The notes under the pieces are model-generated. The model was not told the DNA's origin. It searched no databases and worked only from the letters and a program-made list of their open reading frames with translations. Below, in pieces: positions 32,926-43,540 of a DNA stretch of 64,000 nt. The position numbers and the translations under genes were made by a program. Position 1 is the first letter of the stretch; every line of letters starts with the position of its first letter. This DNA is from Riptortus pedestris (lineage: Eukaryota > Arthropoda > Insecta > Hemiptera > Alydidae): contig CM032228.1 in NCBI GenBank assembly GCA_019009955.1, positions 259,838,001 to 259,902,000 on the forward strand. The letters are read 5' to 3'.

Positions 32926-33667
32926 CCGAGTTTTGTTAAGTTCGGTTCAATCGTTAGTGAACAACAAAATTGTTGGCTCCATCTCTAGTTTTTAGAGTAT
33001 ATCTCGTTTATAATTATTTATACGACAAAAATGAATACAACAATAGTTACTTTAAATAACAAAATAAACAACTTGTGTCATGTGCATATTTGCTGAAAAA
33101 TGAATAGAAAACGAAATACCGCTATTTTTAATTTCTGGCCTCCCTTACAACCCCCACTCCTCCCTAGAAATGTTAGTATGGCTTATTATAACGAAAGAGT
33201 TGAAACTAATACACATACTGATTTTTATTTAGTTCGGTTGAGTGTTTTGTAATAAATAAAATTGTTGACTTCCACTGTAGTTTTTAACGTTTAACTCATT
33301 TATACTTAGGTATATGAAAAAAGTGTATATAACAAAAGTTACTCTAAATAACAAAATAAACAACTTTTGTCATGTGCATATTTCCAAAAAACCAATAGGA
33401 AACGAAATATCGGTATTTTTAATTTCTGGCCTTCCTTACAACCCCCACTCCTGTTCGTCTCAGAGAATATTAATATAGCCTAAAGTCTAATTTGGGTAGT
33501 AGTAATATACATACCAAGTTTCATAAAATTCGGTTCAGCCGTTTATGCGTGAAATGATAACAAACAAACAAACAAAATGCATTTATGGTTCCAATGGCAT
33601 GTAAAACGAAAAGTTATCGTGAAATTTCGTGAAAGAAATCAATGTACAGACAGAGGTTATAATTTTG
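32926..33667 (-). mobile_element. Helitron (family A), minus strand, 3' end missing
   Basis: The right end is the 5' terminus, read on the plus strand as AAATCAATGTACAGACAGAG then GTTATAATTTTGTA. Inward lie GGTTCAGCCGTTTATGCG and modules of about 290 bases with CCCCCACTCC. It is cut on the left by the Jockey-type 5' end, so no CTAG terminus is present. Confidence 0.7.
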
Positions 33668-33701
33668 TATATATATATATATATATATAGACAGATAGAT
33701 A
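33668..33701. repeat. (TA)n/GATA tract at a head-to-head Helitron junction
   Basis: (TA)11 followed by GACAGATAGATA, between the 5' ends of two oppositely oriented Helitrons. Confidence 0.85.
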
Positions 33702-34668
33702 AAATTGTAACCACTGTCTGTACATTGATTTTTTTTCTTTTCAAAATTTCACGATACTTTTTCGTTTCACATGTCATAGACACCATAACTGCATTTTGAT
33801 GCTTTGGTGTCTGTTTGTTTGTTTGTTACGTTTTCACGCATAAACGGCTGAACCGAATTTTATGAAACTTGGTATATAAATTACTACTAACCCAACTTAG
33901 ACTTTAGGCTATGTTAATATTCTCCGAGACGAAAAGGAGTGGGGGTTATAAGGGATGCCTGAAATTAAAAACAGCAATATTTCGTTTCCTAATGCATTTT
34001 CGGCAATTATGCACATAACAAAAGTTGTTTATTTTGTTATATACACTTTTTTCGTATACCCAAGTATAAATGAGCTATACGTTAAAAACTACTGTGGAAG
34101 TCAACAATTTTATTTGGCACAAAAGAGTCAACCGAACTAAACCAAACTCGGTATGTGAATTAGCACGAACGCCTTCCTTATAATAAACCATACTAACATT
34201 TCTAGGGACGGGCAGGAGTGGGGGTTATAAGGGAGGTCCGAAATTAATAATAGTGATATTTCGTTTCCTATTGGGGTTTCGGCAAATATGCACATAACAA
34301 AAGTTGTTTATTTTGATATTTAGAGAAATTTGCTCAACAATTCTTTTCAATATAAACTACCAGGTACCTCACCTGGAAATATTAATTCAAATTATAATAT
34401 ATTTTTATAATATTTTGTTCTTAATAATTTAAATCTATGCATAATGCACAGGAAACGGGAAATATAACAATATGGAGGACAGTGAAGTCTTACATAAAAA
34501 ATTAACTTTATTATAAACAAATCCACAGAAACGACGGGTATTAACCCTCGGAGCCCTCGGGGGAAGGGTAAGTGTCAGAATATTGTGCAAAGTAAAGCCT
34601 TGCCAAAAAAATACCATCACCATCCAGCCTCAAATGAATTCCCGGGCGAAACCGGGTATCTGAGCTAG
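33702..34668 (+). mobile_element. Helitron (family A), complete non-autonomous copy, about 970 bp
   Basis: 5' end AAATTGTAACCACTGTCTGT then ACATTGATTTTT; subterminal ATAAACGGCTGAACCGAATT and ATGAAACTTGGTATATAAAT. The interior has two modules with GGAGTGGGGGTTATAAGGGA. 3' end: CCCGGGCGAAACCGGG hairpin, then TATCTGAGCTAG and T. No coding capacity. It uses the machinery of an autonomous Helitron not present in this window. Confidence 0.85.
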
Positions 34669-34709
34669 TATATATATATATATATATATATATATACTAG
34701 CTCAGATAC
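34656..34709. repeat. Perfect palindrome of Helitron 3' ends around (TA)n
   Basis: GTATCTGAGCTAG on the left arm and CTAGCTCAGATAC on the right arm, separated by (TA)n. The right arm is only the last 13 bases of an opposite Helitron end; the rest of that element is absent. Confidence 0.85.
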
Positions 34710-34780
34710 TATAATAATTATGATTAAATTCATTTTACTTTACATACATCGCTGCAACATTGGTTGAATTTAACCTTATA

Positions 34781-34855
34781 AATATAAAATAAAGCCAGAG
34801 AAATACAAAAAATAAACTATATATTTTATGTATTTCTCTGGCTTTATTTTATATT
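34781..34855. repeat. Perfect 27-bp inverted repeat, 21-base loop
   Basis: The left arm starts at 34,781 with AATATAAAATAAAGCCAGAG and the right arm ends at 34,855 with CTCTGGCTTTATTTTATATT; the loop is 34,808-34,828. There are no mismatches in 27 pairs. It could be the two ends of a tiny foldback element or an RNA hairpin. Confidence 0.85.
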
Positions 34856-34859
34856 TTGC

Positions 34860-35815
34860 ATTTATTTAATTAATTTATTTGTTCTTTTTATTATATTTAT
34901 GTTTTAATATTGTCTTAGACGTCTACGGGCCAAGTCATGATGATTATGGAAGTGTTTTAATATTGATATTAGTGGCATTGTATTATTTACCAATGTATTA
35001 ATTGTAGATATACTTGTTATCGTGATCAAACGGTTAGACAAGCAATTTTAGCCAAGGTACGTATGAGATAAGGTAGCGCCATTTGGCAAATAGTAGGTCT
35101 GCTACGTCACTAGGACCCAAACCCCCGGGCCGACCATCTTAAATACCATCAATATAAGCTGTTTTCTGATTAATTTGCTGAATACAAAATTAATTAAATG
35201 GTATAGGTCAGTAAATAATAAAAATTACTTTAGTTGAATATATTTTACTTGAAATAATACATGTACAAATTAGATTCAATACACAATACTTCCTTAAAAT
35301 TGAGGTGATGTTCCTTTACATTTAAAAATCGTAATTTTTCTACATAATCAACACAATACAAAGAAAAACTTTATTATAATAAGATGAAACGTTCAAAACA
35401 TGAAAAAAGTAATGCCTAATATTATACAAAGATATTAAAGTTAATAACATTGAACTAACCAAGCAATAAACTAAGATACCAGTTACTAGAATATAAGTTA
35501 GTTAATTATTTTAAACATCAACTAGTCCATTCAGGTACAATATTTTAATAGGCAATCATTGGCATGTAATCCTTCTTGTTCTAAAAAGATGCTTATATTT
35601 CGAGTCGCAGGGATGCCTCGGTTCCAGTTGGATCCTTGTAAAGAGAATGACATTGATGTTGGAGAAAATGCATTAAAGTCCCATAGAATAAATAACTGTG
35701 AAAGAAACATGGAATCACATTAATGATGGAGCATGGAAAATAAACATGGCAGAAATATATATATAGGATACACTACAAGAAAATAATTCTTTTTCTTACA
35801 TTTTAAATCTTACCT
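34860..35815. other. Low-repeat region
   Basis: Apparently single-copy sequence. Near 35,570-35,600 the minus strand reads EQEGLHANDCLL, resembling the EEYMPMT-type tail region of the THAP pseudogene. It may be an exon remnant of a related copy. Nothing else is recognised. Confidence 0.4.
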
Positions 35816-36275
35816 TTTTAAAAGCTGTCATTGGCATGTATTCTTCTTCTGTATCAGCTGAAAAAACACTTTTCTTTTTTCGGGAGAAATCTCATTAACG
35901 TGACACAGGGCACGTTTACATATTTTCACTCCTACATTGTCTAGATGTTTCACTTTTTGAGTCAGAAGTAGATGTTTGTTTACTTAAAGACGACACTGGT
36001 AAATTCAGATGGGGCACAGCTTCTTCTTTTAATTTCAATCTATTAGGAACATAGCCTAAAAATTCTGCTTGTAAATTCCTTTCATAATCACTGCCACTGA
36101 ATTGTTCTGAACAAACCCGTGAAATATCAGGATTAAAGTTCAAATCTCCTTGTCTGCACAGGACTGCCCACTGTTTCTTAATTTCTGGGTTTTTCGGGAA
36201 CCGGTGATAAGATACAGACTTGCCTCATTTCCTAGGATTGTTGGAACATGTTGCTATAGGACAATCACTCGGCAT
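35816..36275 (-). pseudogene. THAP zinc-finger domain pseudogene
   Basis: From ATG at 36,275 the minus strand reads MPSDCPIATCSNNPRK, then an in-frame TGA (36,227-36,225), then GKSVSYHRFPKNPEIKKQWA, NFNPDISRVCSEQFSGSDYE and GYVPNRLKLKEEAVPHLNLP. The order Cys-x4-Cys, YHRFP, W, Cys-x2-(His), AVP is that of the THAP DNA-binding finger used by transposase-derived regulators. Two defects are visible: the early stop, and Gln where the last zinc ligand should be His (CSEQF, usually CSEHF). After position 35,916 the frame shifts; KICKRALCHVNEISPEKRKV is in another frame. Probably a dead host or transposase-derived gene copy. Confidence 0.75.
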
Positions 36276-36419
36276 TTTGAAAAAAAAAATAAGTTATAAC
36301 ACTTTTTTTCCTACATTCACTCCTTCATCCCTCACAAAATTCTACAATTTTCCTGTTTCTGATAAAAATTCTTTTCCAATTCAACAGCTTCAGGCTTATT
36401 TTTATGTTTTGTTATAAAT

Positions 36420-37005
36420 CTGGTTCAGCTAAAAATCCCTTGGTATTAGACAATTGTTGGGCCTTGCGTAAAGAATAATCAGTTATATTAAAAGTTTCTT
36501 TTATTTTTTTTTTCTTGACCACATTAGAGAAGCAGGTATTATCAAGATCTGAATCCGTTTCTTTCTTGAAGAAACTACCATTTCACTTTTGATTATCTCT
36601 ACTAGTTTATTCACATCTTCACTTTTTTGCAACACACTTTTATCCGAGTTAGTCTCTCCTCTGGCAAATCAATTCCAAGAACTGTTTGAACTTTTGATTT
36701 TACTTGTTCACTGACCCTCTCAAACTTGTCGTTACCATAAAAAATTCTGCTACGTACACCAACTGCATGGAAGCTTCATTGGTGAAGAACCGATTTCATG
36801 AAAGGAAGAATTGAGTCCATCGATTACAGTTTCCTTTTGCCTTTGGTGGAGTTCATCAAGACATATTCCTGTACCTGCAATTTCTTTATGGTGATTGTCA
36901 TCATAACTTGAATCATCAATAACATAATCAGTTTGCTTGGTTTTTAAGAGCTCATTCCCACAAAATGCACAGTTTTTGCAAATAATATAATGTAACAATC
37001 TTCTT
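36420..37005 (-). pseudogene. Broken coding remnant with a Cys pair
   Basis: The minus-strand frame 36,998-36,750 begins MLHYIICKNCAFCGNELLKT, with two Cys pairs that could be half of a zinc site. Further on in other frames are NTCFSNVVKKKKIKE and DYSLRKAQQLSNTKGFLAEP. The protein-like composition and the position just upstream of the THAP pseudogene suggest a related or fused gene remnant. I do not recognise the family. Confidence 0.35.
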
Positions 37006-37935
37006 AGTCACCTTTATTTATCATTTTCTTTTAACTCATAAAAAATTTTAAATCTTTCTAAATATTTATTTACAAACTCGGAATAAACAATGAAGAAGTC
37101 AAATAATCATTCATTTTATTGCTTTAGGCGGTAGATAACATGTCTTAGAACCAAAACAAAAAAAGATTTAGACGATTATCCTTATCCCTTTTGAGATATT
37201 CAATTAACGTGAAACTATGCATTTGCTTTCTGAAAAGCTCAAATTGACACTTTGTAATTTTTGTCTGGCCACAAATACTTACTTGGTACCTTCGTTTATT
37301 TTTTTATTGTTTTTAAAAATATTTATGAATACATCCAAAAGTTTCATCAAAATTGGTTAGTAAATTAGAAAGTTATAAATTATTTTTGAATTGAAAATAA
37401 GTTTCAACAAAATCTGAAAGGACGGGTGTCAATATCATTTTTTTTGGTTGATTTGATGTGGAATGACCCCAATGAAACTCCACAGACAAATAACGTCATA
37501 TGATAATACGAATCATATCCAATTCTGTGATTCTATTTGTTATTGTTATTTGTCCACTTTGTTCTACTGTTCCTAATAAGGACGGGTTATTTACAGGTTA
37601 CCACCTATAGGGCAGTACCTAATCAATAAATTAGAATAGCTCCCAAGGGAAGATAATCCGTTCAATTAAAGACTTAATGAACGGTTTCCAATTTTTCAAA
37701 AAATGTCTTCAAGAATCCATGGTTCCTACCAAGTTGATGAGAGTGCGGCACGTAAACCTAGATCTGGTTGAAAAAGAAACTCTATTAATTTAAGAAGAGT
37801 GTTAATGAAACTCCATTTTCGGCAAATACCGGCTAGAAATATGTCTTCCTGTAAAAGTTGTATACGATAACGGTTAATGATATTGGTTCTGAATTTTGAG
37901 CTGCTTCCTTTACTAATGTTTGTGTTTGTATTATC
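37006..37935. other. Unassigned AT-rich region
   Basis: No coding or repeat features recognised. It ends at an E-family fragment. Confidence 0.4.
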
Positions 37936-37992
37936 AGATTTCCCTCATGGGACATTTTCCCAGGGGATGGCGAGAATGAGGTCCATTCAATA

Positions 37993-37997
<5 letters not shown>
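37936..37997 (+). repeat. E-family fragment
   Basis: ATCAGATTTCCCTCATGGGA, then GGGGATGGCGAGAATGAGGT and CCATTCAATACTG, leading into (TA)n. The middle of the E repeat is missing. Confidence 0.5.
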
Positions 37998-38025
<28 letters not shown>

Positions 38026-38028
<3 letters not shown>

Positions 38029-38110
38029 GGTCCGGCAAAAAAAACCTCCCTGATTGATCACTACCCCCACTACAACTCACGCGGTGGCTTGCTCAGGTTC
38101 GCCGGAGCCG
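38026..38110 (+). mobile_element. Mariner-type terminal fragment
   Basis: CAGGGTCCGGCAAAAAAAAC then CTCCC, immediately after a TA. This resembles mariner inverted-repeat ends, which insert at TA. Only about 85 bases are present, with no opposite end or transposase. Confidence 0.45.
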
Positions 38111-38125
38111 GTAGGTATATATATA

Positions 38126-39111
38126 CTAGCTAAGGTACCCGGCTTCGCCCAGGAATTCATTTGAGCCTGAATGAAGATAATATTTTTGGCGAGGCTTTAC
38201 TTTCCACTATATTCTGACATTTCCCCTGCAACTTAATGGACCATATAATTCATAATCGTAGAAAGTATTCTATCTTCTAAACCATGTATGAATAAAAGTT
38301 CCTTTCCCTTGATGCGGTACAAAACCCAATGGAGGAGTTTGTGGTAGTTCACATACCGACTGTTCTTTAGTCCGGATTAGTTTTTTGTGCCCAATAAAAT
38401 TATTGACTCCCCCTATATTTTTTAGCGTATAACTCATTTATACTTCGTTATACGACAGAAATGTATATAACAAATGTTACTCTAAACAATAAAATAAATA
38501 ACTTTTTTTATGTGCGTATTTGCCGAAAAAGCAATACGAAACGAAATATCGCAATTGTCCATTTCAAGCCTCCTTCATAACCCCCACTCCCATTTGGACC
38601 TAAAAATTGTAATGTAGCGTATAATAATGAAAGAATTAATGCCAATTCACATTCCGAGTTTTGTTAAGTTCGGTTCAATCGTTAGTGCCCAACAAAATTG
38701 TTGGCTCCAGCTTTAGTTTTTAGCGTATATCTCGTTTATAATTCTTTATACGACAAAAAATTATACAACAAAAGTTACTTTAAATAACAAAATAAACAAC
38801 TTGTGTCATGTGCATATTTGCCGAAAAATGAATAGGAATCGAAATATCGCTATTTTTAATTTCGGGCCTCCCTTATAACCCCCACTCCTGTTCGTCTCAG
38901 AGAATATTAATATAGCCTGAAGTCTAAGTTGGGTAGTCGTAATATACATACCAAGTTTTATAAAATTCGGTTTAACCGTTTATGCGTGAAATGGTAACAA
39001 ACAAACAAACACAGACGAAAGAAACCAAATGCAGATATGGTGTCTATGACGTGTGAAACGAAAAGTATCGTAAAATTTCGTGAAGAAAATCAATGTACAG
39101 ACAGAGGTTAC

Positions 39112-39116
<5 letters not shown>
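38126..39116 (-). mobile_element. Helitron, complete non-autonomous copy, about 990 bp, minus strand
   Basis: The left edge on the plus strand is CTAGCTAAGGTACCCGGCTT, that is, a minus-strand CCGGGTACCTTAGCTAG end. The right edge is AAATCAATGTACAGACAGAG then GTTACAATTTTA, the family A 5' terminus. The interior has modules with CCCCCACTCC. Both edges touch TA repeats. Confidence 0.82.

Positions 39117-39162
<46 letters not shown>
39117..39162. repeat. (TA)n tract
   Basis: Uninterrupted TA repeat between the 5' end of one Helitron and the broken left side of the next. Confidence 0.93.
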
Positions 39163-39164
<2 letters not shown>

Positions 39165-41011
39165 GTCATATACCGAAAATATAGTTATACGCTAAAAATT
39201 ATAGCGAGAGTCACAATTTTATTTGTCACAAAAGAATCAACCGAACTAAATAAAACTCGGTGTGTCTATTAGTACTAACACCTTCATTATAACAAGCCAT
39301 ACCAACATTGCTAGGGAAGGGCAGGAGTGGGGGTTATAAGGGAGGCCTGAAATTAAAAATAGTGATATTTCGTTTCGCATTGATTTTTCGGTAAATATGC
39401 ACATAACAAAAATTGTTTAGTTTTTTATTTTGAGTAACTTTTGTCATGCACACTTTTGTCGTATACATAAGTATAAATGAGTTATAAGCTAAGAACTATA
39501 GCGAGAGTCAAAAATTTTATTTGGCACAAAAGATTGTTCCAATTTCTAGGGACGATCAGGAGTGGGGGTTGTATGGGAGGCCTGAAATTAAAAATAGCAA
39601 TATTTCGTTTCCTATTCATTTTTCGGCATTTATGCTTATGACAAAAATGGTTTATTCTTACAACAAAGTATAAACGAGATATATACCATAAACTAAAGCG
39701 GGAGCCAACTATTTTATTGGGCACTAACGGTTGAACCGAATTTAACAAAACTAGGTATGTGAATTAGCATTATTTCTTCTTATATGATTATAAGCTATAT
39801 TCAAATTTATATGTTCAAACGAAAGTGGGGGTTATAAGGGAGGCCTGAAATAAAAATTTGCGGTATTTCATTTTCTATTTGTTTTTCGGCAATCGTGCAC
39901 ATAACAAAAGCTATTTAATTTTATATTTAGAGTAACTTTTGTTTTATTTTATTTTTTTTTCTGTAAAATAACGCATGAAGTAAGTAATGTGTGTAAAAAT
40001 ATTAATAGGCTCAACAATTCATTCTAATTTGAACTACCAGGTACCTCACCTAGATATATTAATTGAAATCCAGGTTGACATTTTATGCTTAATAATTCAA
40101 ATCTATGTTATTTTTAAACGCCAGCAACAGATTGCACCAAGTGAAGGATACTGCCACCCCCCCCCCTCTCTTATTCCAATCATTAGTTCATGAGAAACGC
40201 CGGTTTTCCCTATGTGTATTTAATACTTTAGTTAATTATAACGTGAAAAATATTTGAACGAACAGTTTTAGTATTGTGACGATAATGTAATCTGATTTGT
40301 TAATATAATTTAATGTATTACAGGATTGATGTCCTAAATGAATATTTTGGCAGCACTGAGGCTAGGGAGGTGTCGAGCTACTTCCTTTGTCCTATCAGTT
40401 CTGCCGCTTCCCTGCCGACCTCATATTGGTCTATTTTTAAATGTTAATTGATGCTTATAGTAATGTAGTGTTATTCTCATGAATATGAATTTCTTTAATT
40501 ACCAAAAATTTAAAAGGATGAACACTGGGGAGGTGCACCCAGTTACTTCTGGAATTTATTAACTCTGCTTCGTTAATGTATACTTTACTGAACACCAATA
40601 TTAATATACAGTTTACAATCAAGACTTACAAAAGAGTATTTTTAATAGCGGTTATGACGTATAACAGCTGTCGCCATTAAGCTTTGTACCGCATCAAGGG
40701 AAAGGAACTTTTATTCAGACATGGTTTGGAAGACAGATTACTTTCTACGACTATGAATTATACTGTTCATTACGTTATAAAAAAAACCTACATGCACAGG
40801 AGACGGGAAATATAATAATATTGAGAAGAGTGAAGTCTTAAATAACAAATAGTTTTATTATTAACACATCCACATCAACGACGGGTATGAACCCTAAAAA
40901 CTGTGACGGTGAAATGTCAAAATATTGTGGATAGTAAAGCCTTTGACAAAGAAATACCATTTTTATTCAGCCTAAAATGAATTCCCGGGCGAGGCCGGGT
41001 ACCTTAGCTAG
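39163..41011 (+). mobile_element. Helitron, 5'-truncated, plus strand
   Basis: Starts inside a module (ATACCGAAAATATAGTTATA) and carries several repeats of the roughly 290-base module to about 39,960. A non-modular stretch (40,000-40,900) follows, then the 3' end CCCGGGCGAGGCCGGG, TACCTTAGCTAG at 41,011. Part of 40,680-40,960 matches 38,230-38,330 in reverse. Confidence 0.7.
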
Positions 41012-41040
41012 TATACATATATATATATATATACCGTATT

Positions 41041-41158
41041 GAACTGACCTCATTTTCGACATCTCCTGGGTAGGATCGATGGACACTTGAAGAAAAACTT
41101 CGAAACTCGCGTCATGAGTACGACCTCAATAGCTGATTTCCCTTAAGGGAAATCTGCT
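41041..41158 (-). repeat. E-family dispersed repeat, copy 4 (reverse)
   Basis: On the plus strand: GAACTGACCTCATTTTCGAC, GGATCGATGGACACTTGAAG, then the palindrome AGCTGATTTCCCTT/AAGGGAAATCTGCT ending at 41,158. It is joined to a (TA)n tract at its left, as in the other copies. Confidence 0.7.
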
Positions 41159-41526
41159 AAAATGGTGCGGTATCTTCCAGGGAGGAATCATCAAGAATAC
41201 CTTAGTATTTTTTTGTTTTAATTATTATTTTTTTTTAATTTCAGAATTCATTTCTCTTCCCATAGACTTGGTTGAAAAATAATTTTTTTGGCTTCAACTT
41301 TTATGTCTCAGCATTTTTCAAATGAACGTACCGTTTCTGAAATGAAGATTTTTGCATTTTACGGTTAAAGGATACGTCAAATCACCAAATTTACCGACGT
41401 TAACTCGTTTTAAAATTAGACTTTCTATAAAAATCGTTCATAAAGAGTATAGCATTCCATTGGAAATTCCAAAGTTAGTGACGCTGGAGAAGTACTCGAG
41501 AAGGTTATGAGGTTGAATATGAGCTG
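41159..41526. other. Unassigned sequence before a minisatellite
   Basis: AT-rich, with T and A runs near 41,205-41,240. No gene recognised. Confidence 0.4.
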
Positions 41527-41998
41527 CAAGGATTTTTCAGGGGTCCCAATTATGGCACACCAAGTCTCAGGCAATTTTTCAGGGGTTCCAATTATGGCAC
41601 ACCAAGTCTCAGGCAATTTTTCAGGGGTCCCAATTATGGCACACCAAGTCTCAGGCAATTTTTCAGGGGTCCCAATTATGGCACACCAAGTCTCAGGCAA
41701 TTTTTCAGGGGTTCCAATTATGGCACACCAAGTCTCAGGCAATTTTTCAGGGGTTCCAATTATGGCACACCAAGTTTCAGGCAATTTTTCAGGGGTCCCA
41801 ATTATGGCACACCAAGTCTCAGGCAGTTTCTCAGGGGTTCCAATTATGGCACACCAAGTCTCAGGCAGTTTTTCAGGGGTTCCAATTATGGCACACCAAG
41901 TCTCAGGCAATTTTTCAGTGGTCCCAATTATGGCACACCAAGTCTCAGGCAATTTTTCAGGGGTCCCAATTATGGCACACCAAGTCTCAGGTAATTTT
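41527..41998. repeat. 42-bp minisatellite, about 11 copies
   Basis: Unit GGCAATTTTTCAGGGGTCCC, AATTATGGCACACCAAGTCT, CA. The 42-base period is a multiple of three, so both strands stay open: 14-residue repeats QVSGNFSGVPIMAH (plus) and EKLPETWCAIIGTP (minus). Differences between copies are mostly GTCCCA/GTTCCA and AATTTT/AGTTTC. No flanking gene structure supports translation. Confidence 0.93.
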
Positions 41999-42415
41999 AG
42001 GGATGATGGCTCGGTATACTGTACATACTGGCTGAGGTGAGTTCCTTAATCGGCTCGCCAAATTATTAGGGGCATTACCGCATTTTTTATTTTTTTTTGA
42101 CAAGGCTTCTATGTGCACACCATTTTTACATTTCCCCATCTCCGTGTTTAGGTTATATACCTGAATATTTGGCAACTAAAGCGTACTTTTTAGCCCTCAA
42201 GATTAAAAAGAAAAATAAGCCTGATCAACTCGTCTGCCCTGTTGAAAATATCGAGGAGAATATTAATCATAATCATGTATTGCATTAATTCAGAGTCATT
42301 AAGAACCTACCATTACTGAGACAACTATCCTATGGAAATATTTAGGCACAATAATGAGTGTGAATGTTTTTCAATGAAAGCCTGCCTGAATTTTTACTTT
42401 TATTAAATTTTACCT
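41999..42415. other. Unassigned sequence
   Basis: About 400 bases after the minisatellite with no recognised feature; Helitron modules start at about 42,416. Confidence 0.4.
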
Positions 42416-43516
42416 TTCCTCTGAGACGAACAGGAGTGGGGGTTATAAAGAAAGCCAGAAATTAAAAATAGCGATACTTCGTTTCCTATTGGTTTTCCGG
42501 CAAATATGAACATAACAAAAGTTGTTTACTTTTTTATTTAGAGTAACTTTTGTTATATACACTTTTTTTCATATACCGATTTATAAACGAGATATACACT
42601 AAAACCTACAGCGGAAGTGAACAATTTCATTTGGTACAAAAGACCCAACCGAAATAAATAAAACTCGGTATATGTATTACCACTAACGCTTTCATTATAA
42701 CAAGCCATACCAACATTTCTAGCGACGGGCAGGAGTGGGGGTTGTAAGGGAGGCCTGAAATTAAAAATAGCGGTATTTCGTTTTCTATTGGTTTTTCAGC
42801 ATATATGCTCATAACAAAAGTTGTTTATTTTGTTATTTAGAGTAACTTTTGTGATATTAATTTTTGTCTTTTAACAATGTATAAACGAGATATACACCAA
42901 AAACTAATGTGGGAGTCAACTATTTTATTGGGCGCTAACGATTGAACCGAACTTAACAAAACTCGGTATGTCAATTAGCATTAATTCTTCCATGATTATA
43001 AGCTATATTAAAATGTTTAGGTTAGAACGGGAGTGGAGGTTATAAGGGACGCCTGAAATAAAAATTCGCTATATTTCATTGTTTATTTGTTTTTCGACAA
43101 ACATGCACATAACAAATGTTGTTTACTTTGTTATTTAGATTAACTTTTTTTTTTATATACGTTTTTCCAGGAACAATGAGTGGAACAAGTAATTTGCGTA
43201 GAAATATTGATATGCTCAACAATTCATTCCTATTTGAACTATGAGGTACCTCACCTGGAAAAATTAATTCAAATCTATGTTAATATTTTGTCCTTAATAA
43301 CTGAAATCTATGCATAATGCACAGGAGACGGGAAATATGACAATTTGGAGGACAGTGAAGACTTACATAAAAAATTAATTTTATTATTAAAAAATGCCAA
43401 CAACGGGTATTAACCCTAAACACTGGGACGGGCAAATGTCAAAATATTGTGCAAAGAAATACCATCACCATTCAGCCTCAAATCTATTCCCGGAAGAAGC
43501 CGGGTATCTGAGCTAG
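42416..43516 (+). mobile_element. Helitron, 5'-truncated, plus strand
   Basis: Starts within a module (CTCTGAGACGAACAGGAGTG) and has modules at roughly 290-base spacing. It ends CCCGGAAGAAGCCGGG, TATCTGAGCTAG at 43,516 followed by T. No open frame. Confidence 0.7.
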
Positions 43517-43540
43517 TGTATATATATATATATATATATA

